NCBI RefSeq assembly: GCF_001040845.1
Contig: NZ_CP011941.1
Coordinates: 391,744 to 455,743 of the forward strand
Origin: Synechococcus sp. WH 8020
Lineage (GTDB): Bacteria; Cyanobacteriota; Cyanobacteriia; PCC-6307; Cyanobiaceae
Direction: 5' to 3'
Length of the DNA stretch: 64,000 bases
Shown here: positions 27,530 through 36,157 of the stretch, in pieces
Position numbering within the stretch: position 1 is the first letter of the stretch
Layout: the number at the start of each line of letters is the position of its first letter
Notes under the pieces: model-generated
Told to the model about the DNA's origin: nothing
Databases searched by the model: none
Seen by the model: the letters and a program-made list of their open reading frames with translations, nothing else
Made by a program: the position numbers and the translations under genes

Positions 27530-28621
27530 ATGCTTAAAGCTGGAATCGTCGGATTGCCCAACGTTGGTAAATCCACCTTGTTCAATGCCCTAGTGGCCAA
27601 TGCGCAGGCTCAGGCTGCGAACTTTCCGTTCTGCACGATTGAACCGAATGTGGGGACCGTGGCGGTTCCCGATGACCGTCTCCAGAAGCTGTCTGACCTC
27701 AGTCAGAGTAAGGAGCTGATCCCCACGCGGATGGAGTTCGTGGACATTGCCGGTCTGGTCAAAGGGGCCAGTCAAGGCGAAGGCTTGGGCAATAAGTTCC
27801 TATCCAATATTCGTGAGGTTGACGCGATTGTTCACGTGGTGCGTTGTTTTGAAGACGATGATGTCATTCACGTGTCTGGATCGGTGGGACCTGCTCGCGA
27901 TGCAGAGGTCATCAATCTGGAGCTTGGTTTGGCCGATCTCTCTCAGATCGAAAAGCGACGGGAGCGACTGAAGAAGCAAATGCGCACGAGTAAAGAAGCG
28001 CAAGTGGAAGATGAGGCTTTAGAGCGCATCCAACAAGTGCTCGAAGCAGGAGGCGCCGCCCGCAGCATTGAGTTGACTGATGAAGAGGCATTGATGATCA
28101 AACCGCTTGGATTGCTTACCGCCAAGCCGATTATTTATGCCACCAATGTGAGTGAAGACGATTTGGCTGCGGGCAATGCCTATTGCGAAGAGGTTGTGGC
28201 CCTTGCCGAGAAAGAAGGTGCTGAGTCCGTCCGCATTTCTGCGCAGGTAGAAGCCGAGTTGGTTGAGTTGGGTGATGAAGAATGTGCTGATTACTTGGAA
28301 GGTCTCGGCGTGAGTGAAGGAGGCCTGCGCAGTCTTATTCGTGCCACCTATCGATTATTAGGCTTGCGGACTTACTTCACAACAGGTGAAAAAGAAACAC
28401 GTGCTTGGACCTTCCGTGCCGGAATGACTGCGCCGCAAACGGCAGGAGTTATTCACACTGATTTTGAGCGTGGATTCATCCGTGCACAGACCATCGGTTG
28501 GGAGAAGTTGCTGGAGGCTGGCTCCTTGTCAGAGGCCCGAAATAAGGGATGGTTGCGTAGTGAAGGGAAGGACTATCTCGTGGCTGAAGGAGATGTGATG
28601 GAATTTTTGTTTAATGTGTAA
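27530..28621 (+). CDS. ychF: Ribosome-binding ATPase YchF/Obg-like
   Basis: A 363-residue protein, the standard YchF length: G1 loop GIVGLPNVGKSTLF, PFCTIEPNVGTV, G3 VDIAGLVKGASQGEGLGNKF, the altered G4 ATNVSEDD (NxxE instead of NKxD, which gives ATP preference), and a C-terminal TGS domain ending YLVAEGDVMEFLFNV. It binds ribosomes and modulates stress responses. The ATG at 27530 gives the family N-terminus; an in-frame GTG lies at 27512. Divergent from the adaptor gene across 168 bp. Confidence 0.95.
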   Translation: MLKAGIVGLPNVGKSTLFNALVANAQAQAANFPFCTIEPNVGTVAVPDDRLQKLSDLSQSKELIPTRMEFVDIAGLVKGASQGEGLGNKFLSNIREVDAIVHVVRCFEDDDVIHVSGSVGPARDAEVINLELGLADLSQIEKRRERLKKQMRTSKEAQVEDEALERIQQVLEAGGAARSIELTDEEALMIKPLGLLTAKPIIYATNVSEDDLAAGNAYCEEVVALAEKEGAESVRISAQVEAELVELGDEECADYLEGLGVSEGGLRSLIRATYRLLGLRTYFTTGEKETRAWTFRAGMTAPQTAGVIHTDFERGFIRAQTIGWEKLLEAGSLSEARNKGWLRSEGKDYLVAEGDVMEFLFNV

Positions 28622-28738
28622 ACTGTGGTTTAAAAAATATTTCCCTAAGTAATAAAAACATTGCATGATTTGGCGTTTAGCTTTTAAAACGGTCGATGAC
28701 CCTTTTGCTGAGCTTTGTGATTACTAGGAATCATGGCT

Positions 28739-28760
28739 AATGCTCAGGTGATTGAGCATT
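28739..28760 (+). terminator. 8-bp inverted repeat downstream of ychF
   Basis: AATGCTCA, a 6-base loop GGTGAT, then TGAGCATT: a perfect 8-bp stem about 118 bp after the ychF stop. The stem is AT-rich and there is no long T-run after it, so terminator function is only a guess. The surrounding 28622-28894 contains no gene I can support. Confidence 0.3.
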
Positions 28761-28894
28761 TCAGCTAGGTGCGTTTGTTTGATTAGCGATAGGCCTTGTG
28801 ATCAATCTCACAGTTCACGTTGATTGAAATCGGAACATCTGATTGCTAAGCAGGCGATGCTGTCGTCATCAAAGGAACTTCATCTTCTTGACCC

Positions 28895-29218
28895 ATGTCT
28901 AAGGAACATGAAAACTCTTCAAAAGGCAGTATTGCTTTTGCGCTTTGTTGGAATCCTTTGGATCATGGATGGTTTGGCGTTAAATCCTCTCAGATTTTGG
29001 GTTTGCTAAGAAGTGTGGGAGCTTCTTTGGCCATAGTTTCTTATGTGTTCCTAGCTCAAGGGCATACCGAGATTGGTGTGTGCATCAATCTTGGTTGTCA
29101 GTTGCTTCTCATCCCTTTCAATCTTCATTATCGACTTTGGGACATGGTAGGGGTTAGCGTTTTCTTTACAACGATCAACCTGCATGAGATCAGTCGTTTG
29201 GTTATGGCTTATCTGTAA
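28895..29218 (+). CDS. Small membrane protein, unknown
   Basis: A 107-residue protein with a hydrophilic N-terminus (MSKEHENSSKGSIAFALCW) and about three membrane segments (residues 33-53, 60-80 and 83-105). No family recognised. The lone ATG start and consistent hydrophobic pattern favour a real gene. Codon use is AT-richer than in core genes. Confidence 0.6.
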   Translation: MSKEHENSSKGSIAFALCWNPLDHGWFGVKSSQILGLLRSVGASLAIVSYVFLAQGHTEIGVCINLGCQLLLIPFNLHYRLWDMVGVSVFFTTINLHEISRLVMAYL

Positions 29219-29544
29219 GGCTCATTCGTGATCAACTGGTTTCAAGGTTCTGCGTGCTTTCTTCTTGCAATCCCCCTTCAAGGCCAAGCTTGGGCTTGAC
29301 CACATCCTTGAGGTTGATGCTCGTTGCATCGCCCAGGACGTCTGATCTTTTTGGGCGCGAGATCGATTTGATGTCTATGTTGTAGATCATTTTGCTACAG
29401 GCTTATTGTATTTCTTGGTTGAAGAATTGGTTTCTTCAGTGGTTTGGGTCTAGTTCAGCTTCCTTTGAGAAAGGCGATAGACTGACTCTCGTGAAAACAA
29501 TTATTGGATAAATTTTAGGCCAGAATATTTATTCTGTTTGGTTC
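29219..29544. other. 326-bp space holding a probable small gene
   Basis: This space between the convergent 107- and 119-residue genes contains the 52-codon minus-strand frame listed separately. The rest, 29391-29544, is AT-rich with no feature I can support. Confidence 0.5.
29232..29390 (-). CDS. 52-residue protein with internal Gly-Gly, unknown
   Basis: An ATG-started 53-codon frame. The product begins MIYNIDIKSISRPKRSDVLG, continues SINLKDVVKPKLGLEGG and ends QEESTQNLETS. Codon use (AAG, GTC, CTC, GGC, GAT) is markedly more gene-like and GC-rich than the AT-rich DNA around it, which is why I believe it. The LGLEGG stretch looks like a double-glycine leader cleavage site, but the downstream tail has no Cys, and no peptidase-exporter lies nearby. 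No clear ribosome binding site. Confidence 0.5.
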   Translation of the reverse strand: MIYNIDIKSISRPKRSDVLGDATSINLKDVVKPKLGLEGGLQEESTQNLETS

Positions 29545-29904
29545 TCAAAGGGCTTCAATTGCCTCCATGGCTGGAATGAATTGTGTGCTGTTTTGATTGA
29601 AATCTGTGCATTCTTGGTTCATGGCTTCGCTCACCAGCTTGATGGTTTGGGTGGCTTGTGAGGACTTCAGCCAGCCCTTTTGGGACTCCCAATTGTTTTT
29701 TTTGATAGCGGTTGCCACGATGAGATCAGCACGCTTTTGGCTGTAGTCAGCGTGAATCATCTTGCAGGCTGCGTACGCAGATTGACCCACGAGTCCTCGA
29801 CGCATGTCTTGCTCGGACATTTGGGCTTGTGCCCCAGTCCAAAGGATCGATTGATTCAGCATCAAACCAAGGCCGATCCAAAGGAAATTTGTGCGGGGCA
29901 TCAT
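29545..29904 (-). CDS. Secreted protein, unknown
   Basis: A 119-residue protein with an N-terminal signal peptide (hydrophobic core FLWIGLGLMLNQSILW, likely cut after AQA), then a helical mature part with two cysteines (AYAACKMIHADYSQKRADL and NQECTDFNQ) that could form a disulfide. No known domain. It begins 4 bp after the Coq4-like gene stop and is probably in the same transcript. Confidence 0.65.
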   Translation of the reverse strand: MMPRTNFLWIGLGLMLNQSILWTGAQAQMSEQDMRRGLVGQSAYAACKMIHADYSQKRADLIVATAIKKNNWESQKGWLKSSQATQTIKLVSEAMNQECTDFNQNSTQFIPAMEAIEAL

Positions 29905-29908
29905 GGGC

Positions 29909-30589
29909 TTACTCGTAGTTCGCGCTGAAAGTCTCGCCTGTGGCCATAGGGATGGCGAGTTCCTCTCTCCATTGGCTTAGAGGTTTCTCCCAGCCTTCCT
30001 CCCAGCGCTGTAAGACGAGGGGCTTGGCCTGCAGGCCGATGCGCTGTCCGTGCGCAATGGCTCGACTGATGGCTTCGTATTCAGTTGGTTGAAAGCGGAA
30101 GGCCTTAAAACTGGCCAGAAGGTTGAGGAGTACGTAGGCGGGGAAGCCAATCTGATTGGCGGTGATTGCCAACACTGCTGACTCTCCCTGTACTTGGGTG
30201 TTGAGCCCAGCGACCACGTGATGAATGTCATGGGTGGTGGCGATGCGTTGAGTGAGCCAGAGCGCGTCTGTGCTTGTGTCTCGGGGACGGAAAAAGTCAG
30301 CGTCGTAATTCAAGCGGCGAATCATTCCTGCATAAGCCCTGCCCAGTGTTCCTTCCGGAAGCAACTCCAGCGTCTCAATCTGTGGCTGAAAGGCTGGGAA
30401 GCGCTGCTCCATCATGTCTGCACCGCCAGGTAAGGCCTTAAACCGCGCGATTGAAACCGCCATCGCCTCACTGTCGAGGAAGTTGTCGATCAGGTCACCT
30501 ACCCCTTTGAGTCCCCCATCGCTGACTGCAATCTCGCGCAGGATGCGCAAATTTTTAACGGAGCGCAGCAGTTCTCGGGTTCCTGACAT
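29909..30589 (-). CDS. Coq4-like protein
   Basis: A 226-residue protein of the Coq4 family. It keeps the metal motif HDxxH-x11-E: His120, Asp121, His124 and Glu136 (THDIHHVVAGLNTQVQGE), preceded by YAGMIRRLNYDADFF, which is also family-like. In mitochondria and some proteobacteria Coq4 acts in ubiquinone synthesis, in C1 decarboxylation/hydroxylation. Cyanobacteria make plastoquinone instead, so the role here is open. Its start lies 35 bp inside the end of the upstream MFS gene, and a secreted-protein gene follows after 4 bp, suggesting one three-gene unit. Confidence 0.82.
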   Translation of the reverse strand: MSGTRELLRSVKNLRILREIAVSDGGLKGVGDLIDNFLDSEAMAVSIARFKALPGGADMMEQRFPAFQPQIETLELLPEGTLGRAYAGMIRRLNYDADFFRPRDTSTDALWLTQRIATTHDIHHVVAGLNTQVQGESAVLAITANQIGFPAYVLLNLLASFKAFRFQPTEYEAISRAIAHGQRIGLQAKPLVLQRWEEGWEKPLSQWREELAIPMATGETFSANYE

Positions 30590-31916
30590 CTAGAGGTTCC
30601 TCAATGGGGCTTCCACTCAAATTTGGCTTGTAGCGGGGTCTAACGGCCTTCAGCAGGGGCACCACTGCTAAGCAGGTGCCAGCCATCAACAACCAAAGCA
30701 CCAAGCCGTGACCCTGCTGGTCTAAAAGGGCACCTGCTAGAAGAGGTGCGGCAATGGCACTGAACGCAAAGCACTGCGAGAACAAGGCCATGGCTAAACC
30801 GCGATGTTGCAGTGGCGTTTCCTCCACCATCGCTTCTGCCGCCGTTGGTAAAAAAGCAGCCTCTCCAAAGGCGATCGGAACCATCGCAAGCGCAATCAGG
30901 CTGCTGCCTCCCGCCCAGAGCGCTGACCCAGCCAATAACAGGCAGCCCGCGATGAATCCAAGCAGACCCATGCCTAAGCCAAAACGCAAACTGCGCTTTG
31001 CCACCCAGTTGCCGATGGGCCACTGAAGCACCGTCAACAGAAGAAGCTGCCAAGCAATCAAGCCGCCGCTGGAGGCTTCGCTGAGGGGTTCGCGTGCGAG
31101 CCCTCCTCGCACCATGTCGAGCGGAAGGGCGCTTTGCATTAAAGACACAATCCCAGTGGCGATGACGCTCACAATCAGCACTGGAATGAGCGGTAGAAGC
31201 CAGTGCCAGTCTGCCGCTGAGTGGGCTTTGGCTTCAGTCTTGGAATCGCCGGTTGACGCCGTCTCAGCTGTGAGTTTGTGGTTTTGGGTTGTCGCGGCGC
31301 TGGCATGTAGGAATGCGGCCCGTCCGTCTGGCAGGGGCGTGATCCACAACACCACCAACATGCTCAAAACGGCCGCGGCCTCGACCGCATAGACCATTCG
31401 GATCATCTCCATGGCCGTCAACAGCGCACCAAGTAATGCGCCGGCGGCAACTCCTAAGGCGTCAGCGCTGCGAGCGAGAGCGTATCCACGGCTGGACGTG
31501 AAACCACTGCAGCTCAATGGAACCGCCAATTCAATTGCAGGGAAATACAGCCCGGCCGCCACACCGATCAGCAACTGTCCAACGAGGTATCCGTTGAAGC
31601 CTGTGGCCCGAAACAGCACCAAATCCGCCATGACGGCGAGCAGGGCAGCCGCTCGGACTGGCCATGAGCAGGTAAGCCCGCGGTCCAGCATGACGCCACT
31701 CAACAGCCTTGCCACCGTGCCGATCAAGGCAGAGGCCGCTAACCCTTGACTCACTTGCACTGCCGTGAAGCTGGCCTGGTGAAACACGATCGGTGTCAGA
31801 TAAATGACACCACCCGCTCCAAAAGAAGCGAGCAGGCGAATAAACGCCACTTCTTGCAAAGGTGCGGGAAACTGGTTCCACCAGTGGACTGGTCTTGGCC
31901 TTGCGACGACGCTCAA
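30555..31916 (-). CDS. MFS transporter
   Basis: A 453-residue protein with 12 predicted helices and a hydrophilic central loop (about residues 205-235, rich in Ala, Thr and Glu). Motif A is weak (SGVMLDRGL). It shows no clear subfamily signature; similar cyanobacterial proteins are annotated as permeases of unknown cargo. TTG start at 31916. It overlaps the Coq4-like gene by 35 bp, and its 5' end overlaps that of the divergent DUF1400 gene if both use their longest starts. Confidence 0.83.
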   Translation of the reverse strand: MSVVARPRPVHWWNQFPAPLQEVAFIRLLASFGAGGVIYLTPIVFHQASFTAVQVSQGLAASALIGTVARLLSGVMLDRGLTCSWPVRAAALLAVMADLVLFRATGFNGYLVGQLLIGVAAGLYFPAIELAVPLSCSGFTSSRGYALARSADALGVAAGALLGALLTAMEMIRMVYAVEAAAVLSMLVVLWITPLPDGRAAFLHASAATTQNHKLTAETASTGDSKTEAKAHSAADWHWLLPLIPVLIVSVIATGIVSLMQSALPLDMVRGGLAREPLSEASSGGLIAWQLLLLTVLQWPIGNWVAKRSLRFGLGMGLLGFIAGCLLLAGSALWAGGSSLIALAMVPIAFGEAAFLPTAAEAMVEETPLQHRGLAMALFSQCFAFSAIAAPLLAGALLDQQGHGLVLWLLMAGTCLAVVPLLKAVRPRYKPNLSGSPIEEPLDVRNPRTAALR

Positions 31917-33508
31917 CAGGACTGCGAATAGCTGCAGGTTGTGTGTGCAGTCTGCTGTTTTTAGGCGTCTTACCGCGTCCGTTATGGGCTGCTTCTCAGC
32001 TGGAAGTCCAGATCGATGGCACGGTTATTCCCTTTTCCATTGCTGATTTAGCGAAATGGGTGCGCTCGGATGGAGGTCATCGCTCCGAGCTCAGTACTTG
32101 GTTCTCCTTGTTAGCGCCGGAGAGTCGAGCTGGCATGTTGGAGCTGCTTAAGGCTCCTTTGATCTTGGATCGCAGCATGGCGCGCCAGCTCTTGAATAGC
32201 TGGGCTGGCCGGCAGTTGTTAGATCAAATTGCTGATTTGGTGCGGGTGGACGATGACACAGAAGGGGTCATTGTTCGACAAACGATCAATGAACTCCTAA
32301 CCCAACAGCAGCAGATTTCGAGCTTGGATTTGCTTGAGGCATTGCCTGCTGAAAGCGTTCGTCTCGATCTCGATCTTTTGGTTCAGCTGGCATCCGGTTG
32401 GCGGATGCAACTTGAGCGCCAACAAAACTTGGTGCGTCGCCTCGATCGCATCCCCCTCACGGCCTCAGCTTCGAAGCGTCCGGCTGTCTCCTCTCAAGAC
32501 TCCGACCCATGGTTAGAGCCGCGTTTGATGTCCCTGGAGGTCAGCCACCGCAAGGAGCCTTTGGAGTTTCAGCTTTGGCTGCCTGCGGAGGGGGCCCCAA
32601 AGCGAGAGCAATGGATGGTGCTGATGCCGGGTTTAGGGGGCAGCCCAGATCATTTCCGCTGGCTTGGTCGCGGTCTCAGTCGTCGAGGTTGGGCCGTCGT
32701 AGTTCCAGAGCACCCTGGCAGTGATGACGAGGCGGTCCAAGCGCTCTTGGAAGGGCGTCTTTCCCCTCCCGGTGCCGAAGTGCTTCCCGCTCGGCTCAAG
32801 GATCTAGATGCCTTGCTGAAGGCTCGCGCTCAGGGATTGTTTCAGGCTCCAGGTCAACGCTTGGTCTTAGCTGGCCACTCCCTGGGTGCGTTTAGCGCAC
32901 TGCTGTCCACAGGTGCAAGGCCAGCTCCAGGTCTTGCGCGACGTTGCTCTTCGGTTTTGGGCGATTTGCCGCTGAGCAACTTGTCGCGTCTGTTGCAGTG
33001 TCAGTTGGTGGATGTTTCTTTGCCCAAGCAAGCCGCACCTCATGCGTTGTCGGCTGTGATTGGCTTCAACAGTTTTGGCAGCTTGCTTTGGCCTGCCAAC
33101 TCTCTTTCGAAAATCGTCAAAGTGCCTGTGTTGTTGACGGGCGGCACCCTTGATCTGATCACGCCACCGATCAGCGAACAGTTGGGTTTGTTGTTGGCGA
33201 TGCCTGCCGATCCTTCCAGTCGAGTGGTGCTTGTGGAGGGAGCGAGTCATTTTTCCCCCGTGCGGGTGGAGGGGCAAAGACAAGGTGGACGGGGTGAGGA
33301 TCTCTTTCAGCTGGGAGAAGAACTCGTGGGTGTTCAGCCGCTCCAGGTCCAAGCGCTCTTGGAGCAGGAGGTGGTGCAGTTTTTAGTGGAACAAGAACAG
33401 AGCAATGCTGAGCCCCGATCTACGGCCAAGACGCTGCATTTGAAGCTGGGCGAGCTTCACCTTCATCGGCTCGATCGAGAAGCGGCGTCAGCCTTGGTGC
33501 ATCAGTAA
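31862..33508 (+). CDS. DUF1400 alpha/beta hydrolase, exported
   Basis: A 548-residue protein. A signal sequence (RIAAGCVCSLLFLGVLPRPL, cut near AAS) is followed by the DUF1400 domain (residues ~45-190, with the helical FSIADLAKWVRSD and LLKAPLILDRSMARQLLNSW). A hydrolase domain comes next: MVLMPGLGGSPDHFRWL, nucleophile LAGHSLGAFSALLST, acid LTGGTLDLITPP, base EGASHFSP. DUF1400 is a cyanobacterial signature domain. Extracytoplasmic hydrolase, substrate unknown. GTG 31862 is the longest start; TTG 31895 or 31901 would avoid overlap with the divergent MFS gene. Confidence 0.85.
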   Translation: MRETGSTSGLVLALRRRSTGLRIAAGCVCSLLFLGVLPRPLWAASQLEVQIDGTVIPFSIADLAKWVRSDGGHRSELSTWFSLLAPESRAGMLELLKAPLILDRSMARQLLNSWAGRQLLDQIADLVRVDDDTEGVIVRQTINELLTQQQQISSLDLLEALPAESVRLDLDLLVQLASGWRMQLERQQNLVRRLDRIPLTASASKRPAVSSQDSDPWLEPRLMSLEVSHRKEPLEFQLWLPAEGAPKREQWMVLMPGLGGSPDHFRWLGRGLSRRGWAVVVPEHPGSDDEAVQALLEGRLSPPGAEVLPARLKDLDALLKARAQGLFQAPGQRLVLAGHSLGAFSALLSTGARPAPGLARRCSSVLGDLPLSNLSRLLQCQLVDVSLPKQAAPHALSAVIGFNSFGSLLWPANSLSKIVKVPVLLTGGTLDLITPPISEQLGLLLAMPADPSSRVVLVEGASHFSPVRVEGQRQGGRGEDLFQLGEELVGVQPLQVQALLEQEVVQFLVEQEQSNAEPRSTAKTLHLKLGELHLHRLDREAASALVHQ

Positions 33509-34521
33509 CGGATGCGTGGATCGAGCACTGCCACCAAGAGATCAACGGCCACGCTCACCATCACAACGAGGGCGGCAATGGCCACAACGATGCCTTGAAC
33601 AACGGGATAGTCGCGTTGGTTGATGCTCTCTTGAAGGCGCATGGCAATGCCTGGCCAGGAGAAGGTCACTTCAATCAGCAGAGCTCCACCGATGAGCGAT
33701 GCAACCGTGATGCCTGCAATGGTGAGTACGGGCAGCAGAGCATTGGGTAAGGCATGGCGCAGCACGACCTGCGTTTCGCTCAGTCCTCGGCTCCTTGCCG
33801 ATTCCACATAATCCGATTTCAAGGTGCGGTTCAGATTCAGCCTTAGCGCGTTGGTGAACACTCCACTGAGCAGTAGGCCCAAGGTGCAGGCCGGAAGCAC
33901 GAGGTGACGAATGGTTCCTTGGAGGGCCGACCAATTGCCGCTGATCACGCTGTCAAAGATCAGAAACCCGCTGCCCTCTGGGGGAATCAAGCTGGGAGGG
34001 AATCTGCCGCCAACGGGCAACCAGCCGAGCATGACCGCAAACACGAGCTGGATGAGCATGGCCGCCCAAAAGGGGGGTAACGCATAGGTGCCAATTCCGT
34101 AGAAGCGGCCTGCGAGGTCAAATTTCCCCTCGGGTCGTGCAATCCCGCTAAATCCCACCGCCAAGCCCAGAACGGCCGAGATGATTAAGGCTGTGATGCC
34201 CAATTCCAGGCTGGCTGGCAGCGTTTTACTGATGATCGAACGCACCGACTCGTTATTAATCAGGGCAACGCCTAAATCTCCATGAACGAGCCTGCTTAGA
34301 AAATCTAAATATTGATTCCAGAGCGATTGATCGAGGCCCAAGCTGCTCCGCAGGGCAGCTTTGGCCGCTTCTGGGGCCCTACTCCCAAGCACTGCATCCA
34401 CCGGGTCCCCTGGGGCGACACGCAGAAGCAGAAACACCAGGCTGGCGATCAGCCAAAGCATCAGTGGAGCTAGTGCGAGTCGGGTTGCGCAGTAGCGAAA
34501 AAGCTCCCTTCCCCGTGCCAT
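33502..34521 (-). CDS. ABC transporter permease, DppB/OppB type
   Basis: A 339-residue permease with six helices: the N-terminal LLIASLVFLLLRVAPGDPVDAVLG signature of the dipeptide-type B permease, and the EAA-like loop (ARSRGLSETQVVLRHALPNALLP). Peptide or nickel-type substrate. No C-type permease or ATPase gene is next to it, so the rest of the transporter must be encoded elsewhere. It overlaps the binding-protein gene stop by one base (TAATG). Its end overlaps the DUF1400 gene by 7 bp. Confidence 0.92.
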   Translation of the reverse strand: MARGRELFRYCATRLALAPLMLWLIASLVFLLLRVAPGDPVDAVLGSRAPEAAKAALRSSLGLDQSLWNQYLDFLSRLVHGDLGVALINNESVRSIISKTLPASLELGITALIISAVLGLAVGFSGIARPEGKFDLAGRFYGIGTYALPPFWAAMLIQLVFAVMLGWLPVGGRFPPSLIPPEGSGFLIFDSVISGNWSALQGTIRHLVLPACTLGLLLSGVFTNALRLNLNRTLKSDYVESARSRGLSETQVVLRHALPNALLPVLTIAGITVASLIGGALLIEVTFSWPGIAMRLQESINQRDYPVVQGIVVAIAALVVMVSVAVDLLVAVLDPRIRY

Positions 34522-36131
34522 TAGCGTCGCTCTCCCAGTTGGGCCAGATCCACGAACCCGTTGCCATTAAAGATGGGAGGGTTCAAATGGATTTGAGCCC
34601 AGGCTTTTGGAGCCACAAACCAGACCGGAATGTAAGGCGCTCCTTGAGCGGCTATCGCATCCACGGTTGCCAGTTCTTGAAGTCGTGGAGCGCCCTTCAG
34701 CATGTCGCTACGGGTCAAGGCCTCTTGCAGCCCTGGTGTGGTCCAGAACGTGCCGCCATCGACGGCTTCACCCTTCTCGCAGATGTTTCCTTTGGCGCGC
34801 TTGCAACTGAGCAATGGGGAGAGATAGGCCTCGGGATCTGGATAGGAGCCACTCCAGTCAAGAATCACCGCCTCGAACGAGCCCTCGCTGAGCTGTTTGT
34901 AGACCGTGGTCGACTCCACTCCATTGAGGGTCATTTGGACGCAATTGGGCAGATCGCGTTTCAGCTGAGCTTGCCAGGTGAGTGCCATTAAGCGATCGGA
35001 GGGCACGTTGGTGCGGAATGTGAAGGGCACTTGCAGTCGACGTCCTTTGCAGTACCCGGCCTGTTCAAACAACTTGCGGGCTGTGGCGAGGTTGTAGGCC
35101 GGCCAGGGTTCAGTTTTGCCTCCTCGCAAACTTGGTGGAATCAGCGAGCGCAATGGCTCTCTTTGCGAGTAGCTAACCCGGGTGCTGATCAGCCGGCGAT
35201 CGAGGCTGTGGGCGAGTGCCCGACGCACGGTTTGACTTTGCAGCGGCGGGCTGTTGCTGCGCAGGGTCACGAAGGTGATGTTCATGGCAGGCCCTTTGCT
35301 CTCTTGAAGAAGCGTCTTGCCAGCCCGTTGGCTCAAGGCTCGTTTCTGATCTTCATCAATGGAGTTCGACAGCAGCACATCCACCTCTCCGCTGATGAGG
35401 GCTCCAAACAGTGCGGTGGAATTGCTGAGATTGATGAGGTCGAGTCCCACATTGTTCGGAGGGGCTCCCCAGTACTGACGGAATGGGAGGAGACGCTGTT
35501 GGGTGTTGCGAAAGCTGCTGAGGGTGTAAGGGCCCGTTCCAATAAACCGATCATTGAGAAATCGATCGGCATGGTTGGCGTAGGCCTTAGGAGATACGGG
35601 GGTGAGATAGGGCGATGTCAGCAGGCTTTCGATCGAGCTTGAGGGCTGCTTCAGGCGCAGACGGATCTCAAACGGGTTGGGCGTTTCAATGGCTGCGATG
35701 CGATTGCTCAACAAATAGCGCTGGGATCCGATGCGTAGGAAGCGATTCAGACTGAAGGCCATCGCCTTCGCGTCAAAACGGCTGCCGTCGTGAAACAGCA
35801 CATCCCGCCGCAGAGGGATGGTGATGCTGAGGCGGTCCAAACTGACCTCTGGCTTGGATGCAGCCAATTGGGGCTCAAAGTCTCCGTTGTTGCCTCGGAT
35901 GTAGAGCGTGTCGCCGAGGGCACTCAGGACTTGCAACGCTCCTGTTGTACTGGCCAGTGCTGGATCAAGTGAGGAGATGCGCCCGGCGCTTGCCACCGTC
36001 AGGCGTTCGCTCTGGCGTTTGGGTTGGCAAGCGCTTTGGCTGCAGGCAACGGCCAAGATGATCAACACGCTGGCCTGAAGGCTGAAGCGACGGCGATCAG
36101 TCACGCAGCGATTCTTGAGATCAACCGCCAT
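34521..36131 (-). CDS. ABC transporter substrate-binding protein, family 5 (peptide/nickel)
   Basis: A 536-residue SBP family 5 protein. Its N-terminal signal ends in a lipoprotein-like SACQ (Cys about residue 35). The mature part has the family-5 pattern RISSLDPALASTTGALQVL, ITIPLRRDVLFHDGSRFDAKAMAFS and RFIGTGPYTLSSF. It delivers peptides or similar compounds to the DppB-like permease encoded just downstream. ATG start. A 26-bp gap separates it from the upstream small gene. Confidence 0.92.
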   Translation of the reverse strand: MAVDLKNRCVTDRRRFSLQASVLIILAVACSQSACQPKRQSERLTVASAGRISSLDPALASTTGALQVLSALGDTLYIRGNNGDFEPQLAASKPEVSLDRLSITIPLRRDVLFHDGSRFDAKAMAFSLNRFLRIGSQRYLLSNRIAAIETPNPFEIRLRLKQPSSSIESLLTSPYLTPVSPKAYANHADRFLNDRFIGTGPYTLSSFRNTQQRLLPFRQYWGAPPNNVGLDLINLSNSTALFGALISGEVDVLLSNSIDEDQKRALSQRAGKTLLQESKGPAMNITFVTLRSNSPPLQSQTVRRALAHSLDRRLISTRVSYSQREPLRSLIPPSLRGGKTEPWPAYNLATARKLFEQAGYCKGRRLQVPFTFRTNVPSDRLMALTWQAQLKRDLPNCVQMTLNGVESTTVYKQLSEGSFEAVILDWSGSYPDPEAYLSPLLSCKRAKGNICEKGEAVDGGTFWTTPGLQEALTRSDMLKGAPRLQELATVDAIAAQGAPYIPVWFVAPKAWAQIHLNPPIFNGNGFVDLAQLGERR

Positions 36132-36157
36132 TCAACGTCCTAGAGGCTCTGACGTTG

